Below are positions 10,876-20,600 of a stretch of DNA of 64,000 nucleotides, in pieces. Positions within the stretch are counted from its first letter, which is position 1, and the number at the start of each line of letters is the position of its first letter. Origin of the DNA: Eutreptiella sp. 'Long Island Sound 2002' (Eukaryota; Euglenozoa; Euglenophyceae; Eutreptiales; Eutreptiaceae); the NCBI GenBank assembly GCA_964036045.1, contig OZ038378.1:168503975-168567974 (forward strand). Reading direction: 5' to 3'. Under the pieces are notes generated by a model. It did no database searches. It was not told the origin of the DNA and saw only the letters and a program-made list of their open reading frames with translations. The position numbers were made by a program, and so were the translations under genes.

Positions 10876-11460
10876 ATGTAGCGTCATACCACTGGTCAGC
10901 AGCGCGCAAAGCAGCTTCAATTTAGGACATCCCGTAATGCACCTCCCCCCCCTTTTAATTCCTACAGTGGCGTACAATCTTTAATGCACATGGGACTTTG
11001 AGTCCAGGAGCTGCAACAAAAACCAATGCCAGCTGATGGCTGACCTGTGGGCAAAGCAAAGAGAAGTGTGGCTCAACTCTGCTTGCTGGCTGCTCCAAAA
11101 AACAAAGGGCAGCCTGAATGGTGGCTTGGCAGTGGCTCGGAAGAGCCAGCACCAGCCCAAAAGTGTGTTGTGCCAGCAACACAACAGGCAATGTTCAGAA
11201 AGCTGTGTACGGGCCTGCTTTCGGCAGTTGGAGAGTTTGAGCAAACAAAACCAACTTGCAACTTACAACCAGACACACGCAAAATGTGTACCCAGAACTG
11301 CGCACTTGTCTGGTGTGCTGTGACATAAAGATCACAATGCCTTTGTGACATTTATTGGCTGCTGTGCAGCCTGCCCTCTGGGCTGACCCTACCGAAGGCT
11401 GGTCCCCATCACTGTCACTACTGCGTGTGGACTCCCTAGCTGGACATTGCGAGAGTTCTT

Positions 11461-12330
11461 TTTTTTTTGTTGGATCAGACCAAAATGAGCTGGCATAGCC
11501 TGCTCACTGTATGGTCCTCAAGATAACTTCTCGGAATCAAGGATCAGAGCTGTCCAGGTCTATGATCCCACAGATGACTGTGGTAGCAGATCTGACACAT
11601 AGTGAGGGTAAGCTCGAGTCTGGTACCAGATGATGCAGTGGGAGACTGCCACGCCCGTAGGCTTCCCAGAGTGCACCTGAGGCACCAAAGACTGTAGGCT
11701 GAGGGGAACGGTGGGTTGCAGGGCATAGCGGTGCTATGGGGGACACTCAACATGTCGCTGTAGTACCGAGGATGGTGAGTCAACGAGACAGCACATGCAT
11801 GGCACAACAAGTCAGGATGTGTGGTGTATGGGTCACAGGTCTCTTATAGGGGTGGGGGCTTGCATATTTCCTGCGGTTCAGAATTGGGGTTGCCACCTAT
11901 GGCACGGCATTTTCTGAGATGGGGCACAGTGGCTGCGTCAGTTCGGAAGAGGTCCTCTGTTACGGACCAGCCCTCCTGTAACAGCTGACTGGCAACTCCG
12001 CTGGGCGTTTGCATAGATGTATGTCTCCAGGTACGCAAGGTCTAAATCTAGAGCCGCTCTGTGTGCACGTCCACCAGTGTGGTCTGACGGCTCAGCAGTT
12101 GGTTTCTCTGCGTCGCCGGCAAGTTGCAATGCAAAAGTGCAAGTTTCTGTACCGTTGTTGTGCCTGTGTGTAGAAGCATCGGTACAGAGAAATTTTGACG
12201 CACCAGACATATTGAAGAAAGCATTCCCCAAATTCAATTTTTTTTGCATGCTCAACAGTTCCACTGAGTACAGTATGAGCTCTCAGGCAACAGCCTGGAT
12301 CAAGATCTAGGGCATGTAGTGCAAACAATG
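11461..12330 (-). mobile_element. 5'-truncated LINE-like copy B
   Basis: Minus-strand poly(A) at 11460 (T-run on the plus strand), then the shared 3' region, then decayed coding sequence homologous to copy C. Pairs include QLLQEGWSVTEDLFR (about 11960) versus QLLQKNWSIMEDLFR in copy C, and FLQYVWCVKISLYRCF (about 12200) versus FLQYARYIEASLLQRF. The reading frame is broken in several places. Copy B is about 870 bp, intermediate between copies A and C. Confidence 0.6.
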
Positions 12331-12408
12331 TTCCTCAAATTCAGTGTCCTAACGCCGGTGTCGTCACAGTGTGAGGCCCATGTTCTCGCTCTGTAAGGGT
12401 GTCCTGTA

Positions 12409-13520
12409 GGGTCTTCACATCCTGCTAGCGATTATGAAGTGTTGCTCCAATGGCAATGTCCACAGAGAGCAACAAAGCACGCACTACACAACGTGTTCTC
12501 GATCTGTGAAGGCGGAATGTGCTGAGAGGTAGAACCCTTGACATGGGACACTGCTGGTGCAGAGTGTGGCAAGTCCACAGAATTTCTGTGATGAAGTGTG
12601 CGCCATCGGAACAGTGTAGCCGCAGACTACACCTATGAATGGGCATGCATGTCTAACACATTTGTATCCGCACATAAATGCGAATGTCATGTGGCCAACA
12701 TGATTGCTGCAGGACGCCTGGAATAAAAGGCGGATGCACAAGAAAGCATATCAAGTCTTCAAGGTTGTCCCGGATTCAGGGGTCTGTGCAGATGGTCCAA
12801 GTGCTCAGCCAGACAGTTGAAGTGTGCTCCCGCTCAGGGCGGTGCCTTGGTCCCTCTTGGTACCTACAAGGCCCCCCCTTATGCATATGCGCCACAATTG
12901 ATTGACAACCAAATGGGCAGGGAAGAGATGCAGACAGATATCGGGGCACACAAGTGTACTCCCTAAAAGCAGAAACACACCGTTTTTGTCAGCCAAAGTG
13001 CATACATGCAATTCAATGGCTTGATATATACACGCAACTGTAGCGTCGATAGAGGGGAAAGCTGTCCAAAAATGCGACTTCGCTGATTCGTGTCTGAGAA
13101 ACCGCTGCATGCAATAACATCTCAACCAAACTGCCCAGCAAAAGTCAGGCAAGTGCTACTAACACTATCACTAGAAGCGGAATCAGCACTAAGCTCGAAG
13201 GCTTTACCCTTATCCTTGTGTCCCGTGGGAGCACATGGAGAAGAGCCTTCGACGCCGACACAGCTAGAGGTTCGTACAAAGGGACGAAAGGTACAGCGTA
13301 GCCAGATGGCAGGAAGAAGAGGGATTCGCGTGGGACACAGAGGGCCATACTATGCGCCCTGTGCACATTTGCAATGGGAACCCACATTCCCAGGGTCCAA
13401 GAGCCATGACCTCCCTGTTCTTGGAATACTGACTGAAAATACAGTACATCTACAGACAATCTTTGGAACTGTTGTCTGCAATTCCAGAGCAGGGAAATCA
13501 CGTTGAAGGATGGGATGCAG
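12409..13520. repeat. 1.1 kb direct repeat, copy 2
   Basis: Second copy of the repeat at 9449-10560, offset exactly 2,960 bp for most of its length and 2,961 after the indel. It ends immediately before the T-run that marks the 3' tail of LINE-like copy C, while copy 1 ends about 45 bp before the tail of copy A. The repeat boundary and the insertion site of this family are therefore closely associated. Confidence 0.85.
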
Positions 13521-15400
13521 ACCCTGCACCTTTTTTTTTTTAGTTCAGACCTGCATAAGCTAGCAAAGCCCTCTTACCAGACGGTACTCGAGAAAACTCT
13601 CAGAATCAGGAATCAGAGCGGTCCAATGCTACGATTGTCCCACAGCTCAGTGTGGTAGCGGACATGACACGTAGTTAGTGTAAACTAAATCTGAAACCAT
13701 GAAATGCAGCGGGAACTGCCACGCCCGTAGGCATCCCAAGGTGCTGCTGGAGCACATAGAAAACTGAAGGCCAAGAAGAATTCGCAGGTTGTATTTCATA
13801 CACTACTGGCACAGAGAGGGAGGGGGAAATGACGTTTAGGCATAGTTGGTCACTATTCGCTGTGGGGCGGGGAACATTGTTGCCCCTACTCCAGTTTGGG
13901 GTATGGACGGTGCCACACAAGGATTGAGGTGAAAATCAGAGCACAAGCAGGGTGATGGCGCGCTGTGGAGTGGCATTTCACTCCTGTGGGGGAAAAGTAG
14001 AAAAGGAAGGCACAGGAGGACCAGCCTGCCATTGGTTGGTGAAAAAAATGGTAACTGACGCGCAGCCGACACCACTGACAAGTGTATGGGTCAAGGATTT
14101 GGTGACGCTGCCCTGGGGTGTCTCAGTCTGGGGGTTTTGGGGGGTATGCAAGCTCTTTTTGGTTGGGAGTCCCCAGGGTTGCAGGGCTGTGAACGCTTTT
14201 TGAAGTGATGTACTGTGGCTGCGGCATCCCGGAAAAGGTCCTCCATAATGGACCAGTTTTTCTGTAACAGCTGTGCGGCAATACTGGTAAGCGCTTGCAT
14301 TGATTGATGTCTCATGGCACGTAGGGACTGAACCCAAAATTTGGCTTTTCGTGTGTTACACGTATCCATCAGTGTATCGTAGTAGTCAAGGAGAAAAGTC
14401 CCCTGACGCCTCCAAACAATGATGCAGCGGCAGCAATGGATGTGTGCAGGGTTGTGCAACACTGTCGCACCCTTTTATAAAAGCGCTGTAGAAGGGAGGC
14501 TTCGATGTATCGTGCATACTGGAGGAAGCGACTCCCTAGTGCCATATCCCAACGCAGGTGCCGCATAAGGGTTTGGGCCAACTGATCATACTCCACGAGC
14601 GCTGTGGACTGGAACTTTGATATGTGGTTTGGGGGAGAGCAGTTTGAGGTGGCACACACCTGGGGATGCGTGAAGTGTGAGGAAGCAACGGTCTTGAAAT
14701 CTGCTGCGTAGGGGGTACAGGGGTGACGGGTGAGGTGGTGGACGGCTTTGGACCGATTTTTTTAGGTGGGGGGGCTGTGTCAACAGCGTTTGTATCCGGC
14801 GCACTTCGTAGGGTAGATGCCGGCTTGGGGGGGGAGGGCAGAAGGGGGTCTGAGCTTCGTTGCGCTGGGGAGAAGTGCATCTGCTCCCGTAGGACTGTTG
14901 CGGTTGGGTTAGGTTGTATTTTTCTGGGGCGCAGTGAACCGAACCAAGCAGAAACAGATTGGGTAGGGACAAAGGGATCGTTACACTGAGGGGGCATGGG
15001 CAGTTTGCCCCGGAGGGCCGTCACCAACAGCAGTAAATGGTACTGATGATATGCAACGCGCTCACGTAATGCAGGTCGTAGTGATCGACGTAGACCATCT
15101 AAGAAGGACTGTGGGATTCTCAAGCGGGATATACGAATGAGGTCATCACGTGTTGCTTGGCCATACCAGGAGGTGGCATATTCAGTGCAGTCCCCCCAGT
15201 GACTGAGGCAGACTTTTCGGAAGTGGGTCTTCCAGGCGGGACACTGAATGAGCCTCAGATGGACTGTGCTGCCGTGGCATGTATTGCAGAGTGGGCACTG
15301 GCTGACTGTCTTTTCCCAAAGGGGGGCGCATCCCTCCCACCGTACACTTCCCCATAGCCAGCGGAGCCACAGCATGGCCAACTTGGCCCTGACCAGATTT
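13521..15400 (-). mobile_element. Longest LINE-like copy C with C-terminal ORF
   Basis: Minus-strand element ending in poly(A) at 13521-13540. Its longest ORF (15381-14536, 281 residues) contains CPLCNTCHGSTVHLRLIQCP near residue 31. This CCHC-type cluster resembles the zinc-binding motif that follows the reverse transcriptase in many non-LTR retrotransposons. A Pro/Ser-rich linker follows. The protein then continues in other frames (14659-14369 and 14462-14091), so at least two frame slips are present. The reverse transcriptase itself is absent because the copy is 5' truncated. The LINE assignment rests on the zinc motif, the poly(A) tail and the graded truncation of the three copies. Confidence 0.5.
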
Positions 15401-16101
15401 CAGAGCAGTTAGATGGCACATCGGGGGCACCATTGGTGCAAGAACATGAAGACAACCAAACAACTCCGCATCCAGGCGGGGATCCCTGACACACACATGC
15501 GCACACACAAACACCCCACCGCACCCTATACCAACTGGCCTGTGTTGTGAGTTGCTTTCCCACATGGTCTTAGTTTGTGCCCCGTTGGTAACGTGCTTGA
15601 GCCCACGCAGTCTTTCCTTCATGGCTCTGCAACCTCACACCCCAGCGAACTGCAGTACAGCAGCTAAAATGTCATGCTGTTGTGGCTGCCGGAAGGTTGC
15701 TGGGCTACAAGAAAGCCTACACACCTGTGGCGATGCCGAGCGACTAGAATACACAAATGCGATACAATATATATAACACAACAACGCTTTCATGGAGGTG
15801 GTGCTTCTTCTCCATCAACAAATGGATAAACCTCAGCCTCACCAACCATTCTGTTGACATGCAAATTGCTCATATGATGTCAGTTGGCGAATTCACTTGC
15901 CTGTCAAATTGATCAGCGCCTGTTCAAACGAACACCTCGGGGGTTGCTGTCCTGTCGCTTAAACACGAGCAACCTTCCTGTGGCACTTTTCAGCCGTGGG
16001 CATTCGTGGGAAACATGCATCACCTTGACTCCCCCACACAGACCGCCAAAACAAGTGTAAATCGGTGCGACCGGGAACAGGGAGCGGACCAAAACAAAGG
16101 T
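15401..16101. other. Intergenic stretch downstream of the mosaic gene
   Basis: No recognisable gene. This would hold the 3' untranslated region and polyadenylation site of the minus-strand gene ending at 16102. A small CA-rich patch (cacacacatgcgcacacaca, about 15490) is the only simple feature. Confidence 0.3.
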
Positions 16102-18519
16102 CTAAAGCGGTGGGTTGCACTGGGCCTGGATGTCCTCCTGGGTCAGACCGTCACAGAACACCACTTCCATGTCCGGAGGTTCAAAGCACGCGTAGCAGTG
16201 TTCCATCAACTTCGATAAATTCGGACAGTAGAAGTTGACCAGGTGACCATTATCAAGAGAGCAGTCACCGTCATCACTTGGGCTCGGGCTTGGGCTGTCT
16301 ATTGGGGGGCTTGAGCTGCTGCCTGGACTTGAGACCGTGGGAAGCACTGCAACAACTGATGTATGTGGCACTGTGATGGAGAAACACCCGTGCCCGCCTG
16401 GCCCTTCGACTTGACCACCTTTCTCCAAAATATTGGTTCCGGTACTTTGGCCGCTTGAGTACAAGTACACATTGATAGCGGACGATTGAATGCCACAAGC
16501 TTCAGATTGCATGCGTGTGGCAGCAACGTGACCGCCATTGGCATCGAATCGGTGCACCCGCAAAAACAGTGCTTCACCGGGATCTGCTTGCGCTGGCACA
16601 AGGCCCAGGTTGGCAAACCCATCGGCGTTGGAAGAAGCATGCACCGACACAATCGCCTTGCTGACACTGGAACCCCAATCCTGCATCTTCACATTTCTGC
16701 CCCCGCTGGGGGCGGGGATCTCTGCTGTGGGACTGTTTTGGGTATCCACAAAAGCCTGACTGGATTCGGAGTATAGCTGCACCTCAGTGTCCTGAATGCT
16801 GTTGACCAGTGCCTGCCGATCCTCCGTTGTCAGGTCAGCCACACTGGCAGATGCCTTTGTCAAAAAACTGGCCAACTTTGTGTTGGGACCAGCATACTTC
16901 GACACACATGGGCCCTGAAAACAAATTTCAGATGCAGTGTTGTCGGTTGGGCAATCTGCGCCTCCATTGCGTGGTTTGATGGTTGTCCGAGATCGTGTCC
17001 GCGTTCCATCTCCACAGGAGGCACTGCAGGCACTCCAAGCATCCCAAGCCCCCACCACGCAATCTACAGCTTGCGGGGGGGCTGCACAGATCAAATGGTG
17101 ATTAGCAGCAGATGATAGCCATCCTCCAGTTACAATGAGGCGGTTGCCAAGGTAGCCTGTACAGTGACCCTGAGGGTAATTCCCAACAACTACAAACGGG
17201 AGTGGAAAATCGGACGCACATTTGAATAGATCCGACTGGCCACAAGTTGTGGTGGTAAATGGGATGACACGCCCACTGCAGTCGCCAGAACCAGGATAAT
17301 TACCTGCAGGCTTGCCCCTGGGAATCCTGCCACATGCACTCACCACACCTTGCAAATCATTTGCATAACTTCCCTTGATGGCATAGAGGAGGTAGCCCTC
17401 GTGCTGCATGAACGGCTCTACAACATTCACAGTGAATGTGCAGCTTTTGCCTCGGTTGCCCGTTGCATCATTTGCATCGCAACTCACTGTACTGGCGCCC
17501 AAACCAAACACACTACCAGATGGTGGGGTGCACGTCACCGCCACCGAGACGTCCACGTTATCTGTAGCGGTCGGCACTGCATAGGTCACGGTGGCACCGG
17601 CTGCTGACATGGCTTCAACTCCAGCAGTGATGTCGGCTGGACACGATGTCATGGCTGGTGGTGTTGTATCTACAACTTCCAAACCAAACGTACAGCTTGT
17701 GCCCACGTTGCCCGCTGCATCCTCTGCTCTGCAACTCACTGTGCTGGTGCCCAAACCAAACACACTGCCAGATGGTGGCTTGCACGTCACTGCCACAGAC
17801 ACGTCCACGATATCTGTGGCGGTCGGCACTGCATAGGTCACGGTGGCACCGGCAGCTGACGTGGCCTCAACTGCAGTTATGTCGGCTGGACATGATGTCA
17901 TGGCTGGTGGTGTTGTATCTACAACTTCCACGTCGAAGGTGCAGCTTGAGCCCACGTTGCCCGCTGCATCGTCTGCACTTGTGCATGTTACAATATTGGT
18001 GCCAAAGGCAAACACACTGCCAGATGGTGGCTTGCACGTCACTGCCACAGACACGTCCACGATATCTGTGGCGGTCGGCACTGCATAGGTCACGGTGGCA
18101 CCGGCAGCTGACGTGGCCTCAACTGCAGTTATGTCGGCTGGACATGATGTCATGGCTGGTGGTGTTGTGTCTACAACTTCCACGTCGAAGGTGCAGCTTG
18201 AGCCCACGTTGCCCGCTGCATCGTCTGCACTGGTGCATGTTACAATATTGGTGCCAAAGGCAAACACACTGCCAGATGGTGGCTTGCACGTCACTGCCAC
18301 TGGGCCGTCAAAGTTGTCTGTGGCGCTCGGCGGTGAATAGATCACTTTGGCACCGGCAGCTGACGTGGCCTCAACTGCAGTGGTGCCAGCCCAACACGTG
18401 ATGGCTGGTGGTGTCGTGTCGGGCAGACCAATCGAGACTCGATCAATGAGCCACATATCATATTGCTGGTTCAACTGGTTGGAAAACCTGATGGTCACAG
18501 ACGGCGCATTTGCACTGAA
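16102..18519 (-). CDS. Giant mosaic protein, segment 5: four HYR repeats, TSP1 and C-terminus
   Basis: Starts with the end of the jelly-roll module (VTIRFSNQ..DMWLIDRVSIG). Four HYR (hyalin) units follow, each opening with DTTPP and containing an FGxxxVxC core. Next is a unique Cys-containing region (residues about 375-490) and a thrombospondin type 1 repeat (WDAWSACSASCGDGTRTRSR). A long module without recognised homology and a Ser/Pro linker (SSPPIDSPSPSPSDDGD) lead to a final Cys-rich tail ending CNPPL at TAG 16102. There is no transmembrane segment or GPI-type hydrophobic tail, so the protein is expected to be secreted. The signal peptide in segment 1 supports that. Ligands and role are unknown; matrix, adhesion or prey/microbe recognition are all possible. 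Confidence 0.88.
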   Translation of the reverse strand, partial: FSANAPSVTIRFSNQLNQQYDMWLIDRVSIGLPDTTPPAITCWAGTTAVEATSAAGAKVIYSPPSATDNFDGPVAVTCKPPSGSVFAFGTNIVTCTSADDAAGNVGSSCTFDVEVVDTTPPAMTSCPADITAVEATSAAGATVTYAVPTATDIVDVSVAVTCKPPSGSVFAFGTNIVTCTSADDAAGNVGSSCTFDVEVVDTTPPAMTSCPADITAVEATSAAGATVTYAVPTATDIVDVSVAVTCKPPSGSVFGLGTSTVSCRAEDAAGNVGTSCTFGLEVVDTTPPAMTSCPADITAGVEAMSAAGATVTYAVPTATDNVDVSVAVTCTPPSGSVFGLGASTVSCDANDATGNRGKSCTFTVNVVEPFMQHEGYLLYAIKGSYANDLQGVVSACGRIPRGKPAGNYPGSGDCSGRVIPFTTTTCGQSDLFKCASDFPLPFVVVGNYPQGHCTGYLGNRLIVTGGWLSSAANHHLICAAPPQAVDCVVGAWDAWSACSASCGDGTRTRSRTTIKPRNGGADCPTDNTASEICFQGPCVSKYAGPNTKLASFLTKASASVADLTTEDRQALVNSIQDTEVQLYSESSQAFVDTQNSPTAEIPAPSGGRNVKMQDWGSSVSKAIVSVHASSNADGFANLGLVPAQADPGEALFLRVHRFDANGGHVAATRMQSEACGIQSSAINVYLYSSGQSTGTNILEKGGQVEGPGGHGCFSITVPHTSVVAVLPTVSSPGSSSSPPIDSPSPSPSDDGDCSLDNGHLVNFYCPNLSKLMEHCYACFEPPDMEVVFCDGLTQEDIQAQCNPPL
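17410..18410 (-). repeat. Tandem 252-bp HYR repeat units
   Basis: Four consecutive HYR units with a period of 252 bp (84 residues). The units at 17843-18088 and 18095-18340 are nearly identical over most of their length. The outer two are more diverged. This level of identity in a coding tandem array points to recent unequal exchange or gene conversion. Confidence 0.9.
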
Positions 18520-19876
18520 TCATATCCTCGCCAAACACCTTGGTGTCCTTGTTTTGAGCTGCAGCTGGAAAGACGACCCCATCCACTCGCACTTCACAGT
18601 GTTGCCTGAATTGCTCCGATGTTCGCGTTGAAAGAATCCTGAAAGCCGATAGGAATCTGAGGTGATAGGCTTGGCCCACAACGAGATCGCCAACGGTCTG
18701 CTCGATCCAGGCACGGCGTGGCCATATGCGAATATGGTATCGACCATTTCCAGAGTCGAACTGCTCATTGCCATTCGGGACTAAAGCAGCATCGCATCCC
18801 TTTCTCTTCCATCCCTTTGGAGGATTGTTGCACGCTGCAAGATTTTCTCCTTGTCCATCTGCCTCGAAATGTGGATTCACTATGGGCACTCCTTTTGTGC
18901 AAAGTTTTCCACCATAAATCCATTTGCCTCCGTCACCGCATGTGGCAGTGGGTGAACCCCTGTAGCCACTGGCACACGTTGGAATGCAGACGCCACCAAA
19001 ATCAGTCTGACAGTGGTCGAAAAGAGTGCCCGTGTTGCTTGGTGGCCCACAGGAAACCGGCTTGCAGGTGCCACCAGTGACCCATTGATGATCTGTTCCA
19101 CATTTTGCAGTGGGTGAACCAGAATAGCCATCTGCACATCTTGGCGAGCATACGCCCCCAGAATGGGTTTCACAAGGAGGATGGCCCTCGTACACTACAC
19201 CAGGTCGCGCGGCTGGTGGTCCACAAACGGCTGACTCACAATTGCGTCCAACAAATGTGGGCGGGCAGGTGCAGGAATACTCTCCGGGCCTGTTGCTGCA
19301 GACTCCGCCATTCCGGCATGGATTGGGATCGCACTCGTCGAATGTATCCACATCTTCAGACCCACACGATCCCTTGGTGACCCAATAAACACTTTCCGCT
19401 TCACAGGCGTTTCCTGAACCAGATTCAACAGGATAACATGGATATCCGCCCCAGACACCTTCCAATATCCGCCCATCCACATGTTTGCAGCACTGAGCCT
19501 TATCTTGAATGCTCGGGCATCCGCGTTGATCAGGAAGAATGGTTCTTTTGCTGTCACAATCCAAAAAAGCGGTTTTACTGCTTGCATCCCGGATGGACAG
19601 GCGCCTGTAATCAGTGCCATCCTCACAAAAATACTCGATTTCCATGTCCTTGTTGCACCAACCAATCGGAGCATCACTGACACCAAAGTCAACAACGTTG
19701 ATGGACCAGTGGCATGCCAAATTACCATCACAACACTTTCTTGCTTCAAGGGTCAGGTCATCACGTACATTCTTGGAGGGACAGGCCGAAGAAACACCAC
19801 AATTCTTGCCATAAACAGCCGAAATCACTCGGATACCTCTGCCTGTAACAGCTTGGGTACACTCACCAGCAATAAT
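18520..19876 (-). CDS. Giant mosaic protein, segment 4: SUEL lectin, EGF, Sushi, carbohydrate-binding-like module
   Basis: Continues segment 3 in the same frame directly after the TGA at 19877. It repeats the preceding module almost in full: a SUEL-like lectin (ISAVYGKNCG..CHWSINVVDFGVSDAP), a Cys-rich unit (CKHVDGRILEGVWGGYPCYP), an EGF (CDPNPCRNGGVC) and two Sushi units. A second carbohydrate-binding-like jelly roll follows (VNPHFEADGQG..GKGRYHIRIW-type core, then AYHLRFLSAF). Around 18520 the frame slips by one base, from GEDMI in this frame to FSANAPSVTIRFSNQ in the next. The jelly-roll motif otherwise continues without a gap, which argues for an indel rather than an intron. Confidence 0.85.
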
Positions 19877-20600
19877 TCACTTCCCATCAATGCCGCATTT
19901 GGCAGTGGGTGAGCCCTCGTACCCTGGGGTACATCTGGGAGAGCACACGCCACCAGAATGCATCTCGCAATCATCGTACCTCACCCCAGGCTGGGCCTGT
20001 GGAGCCCCACACACAGCGAATTCACAATTGTTGCCTTGGTATACAGTGGTTCCAGTGCTGGGGCACACACACGAGTATCCCATCATCCCGTTGGTGCAGA
20101 CTCCGCCATTTTGACAAGGATTGGCTGCACATTCATCAAATTTGTCTTCAGACCCACACGATCCCTTGGTGACCCAATAAACACTTTCCGCTTCACAGGT
20201 GTTTCCTGAACCAGATTCAACAGGATAACATGGATATCCACCCCAGACACCTTCCAACATCCGCCCATCCACATGTTTGCAGCACTGAGCCTTATCTTTA
20301 ATGCTCGGGCATCCGTGTTGATCAGGAAGAATGGCCCGGGTGCAGTCCAAAAAAGCAGTTTTACTGCTTGCATCTTTTACCACGGCATGCCGTGCAAGAA
20401 TTTCAGTGGCACAGGTGTAAGAGATTTCAAGGTCCTTTGTGCAATGGCCAACAGGAGCATCACTGACACCAAGCTCAACGACATTGATGGACCAGTGACA
20501 AGCAATTTTACCATTACATTTTTTGGCTGCTGGACTGGTCAAGTCATCGTATGTATTGCATCCACACGACTTTCCATAAGATGCGGAAAGAATTCTGACA
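18900..20600 (-). repeat. Tandem duplication of a lectin-EGF-Sushi module (about 790 bp)
   Basis: Sequence around 19367-19510 is nearly identical to 20158-20300 (offset about 791 bp). It covers the Cys-rich unit between the SUEL-like lectin and EGF domains. The lectin halves on either side are also related but more diverged. The nonsense codon at 19877 lies between the two copies. Confidence 0.85.

Noticed and set aside
9449-13520. The two 1.1 kb repeats as LTRs of one retrotransposon
   Set aside because: No TG..CA ends, no target-site duplication, no primer-binding site or polypurine tract, and no gag/pol in the 1.85 kb between them.
17646-18401. Plus-strand ORF of 251 residues opposite the HYR array
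   Set aside because: It is the antisense shadow of a tandem repeat; its sequence repeats with the same 252-bp period and has no domain of its own.
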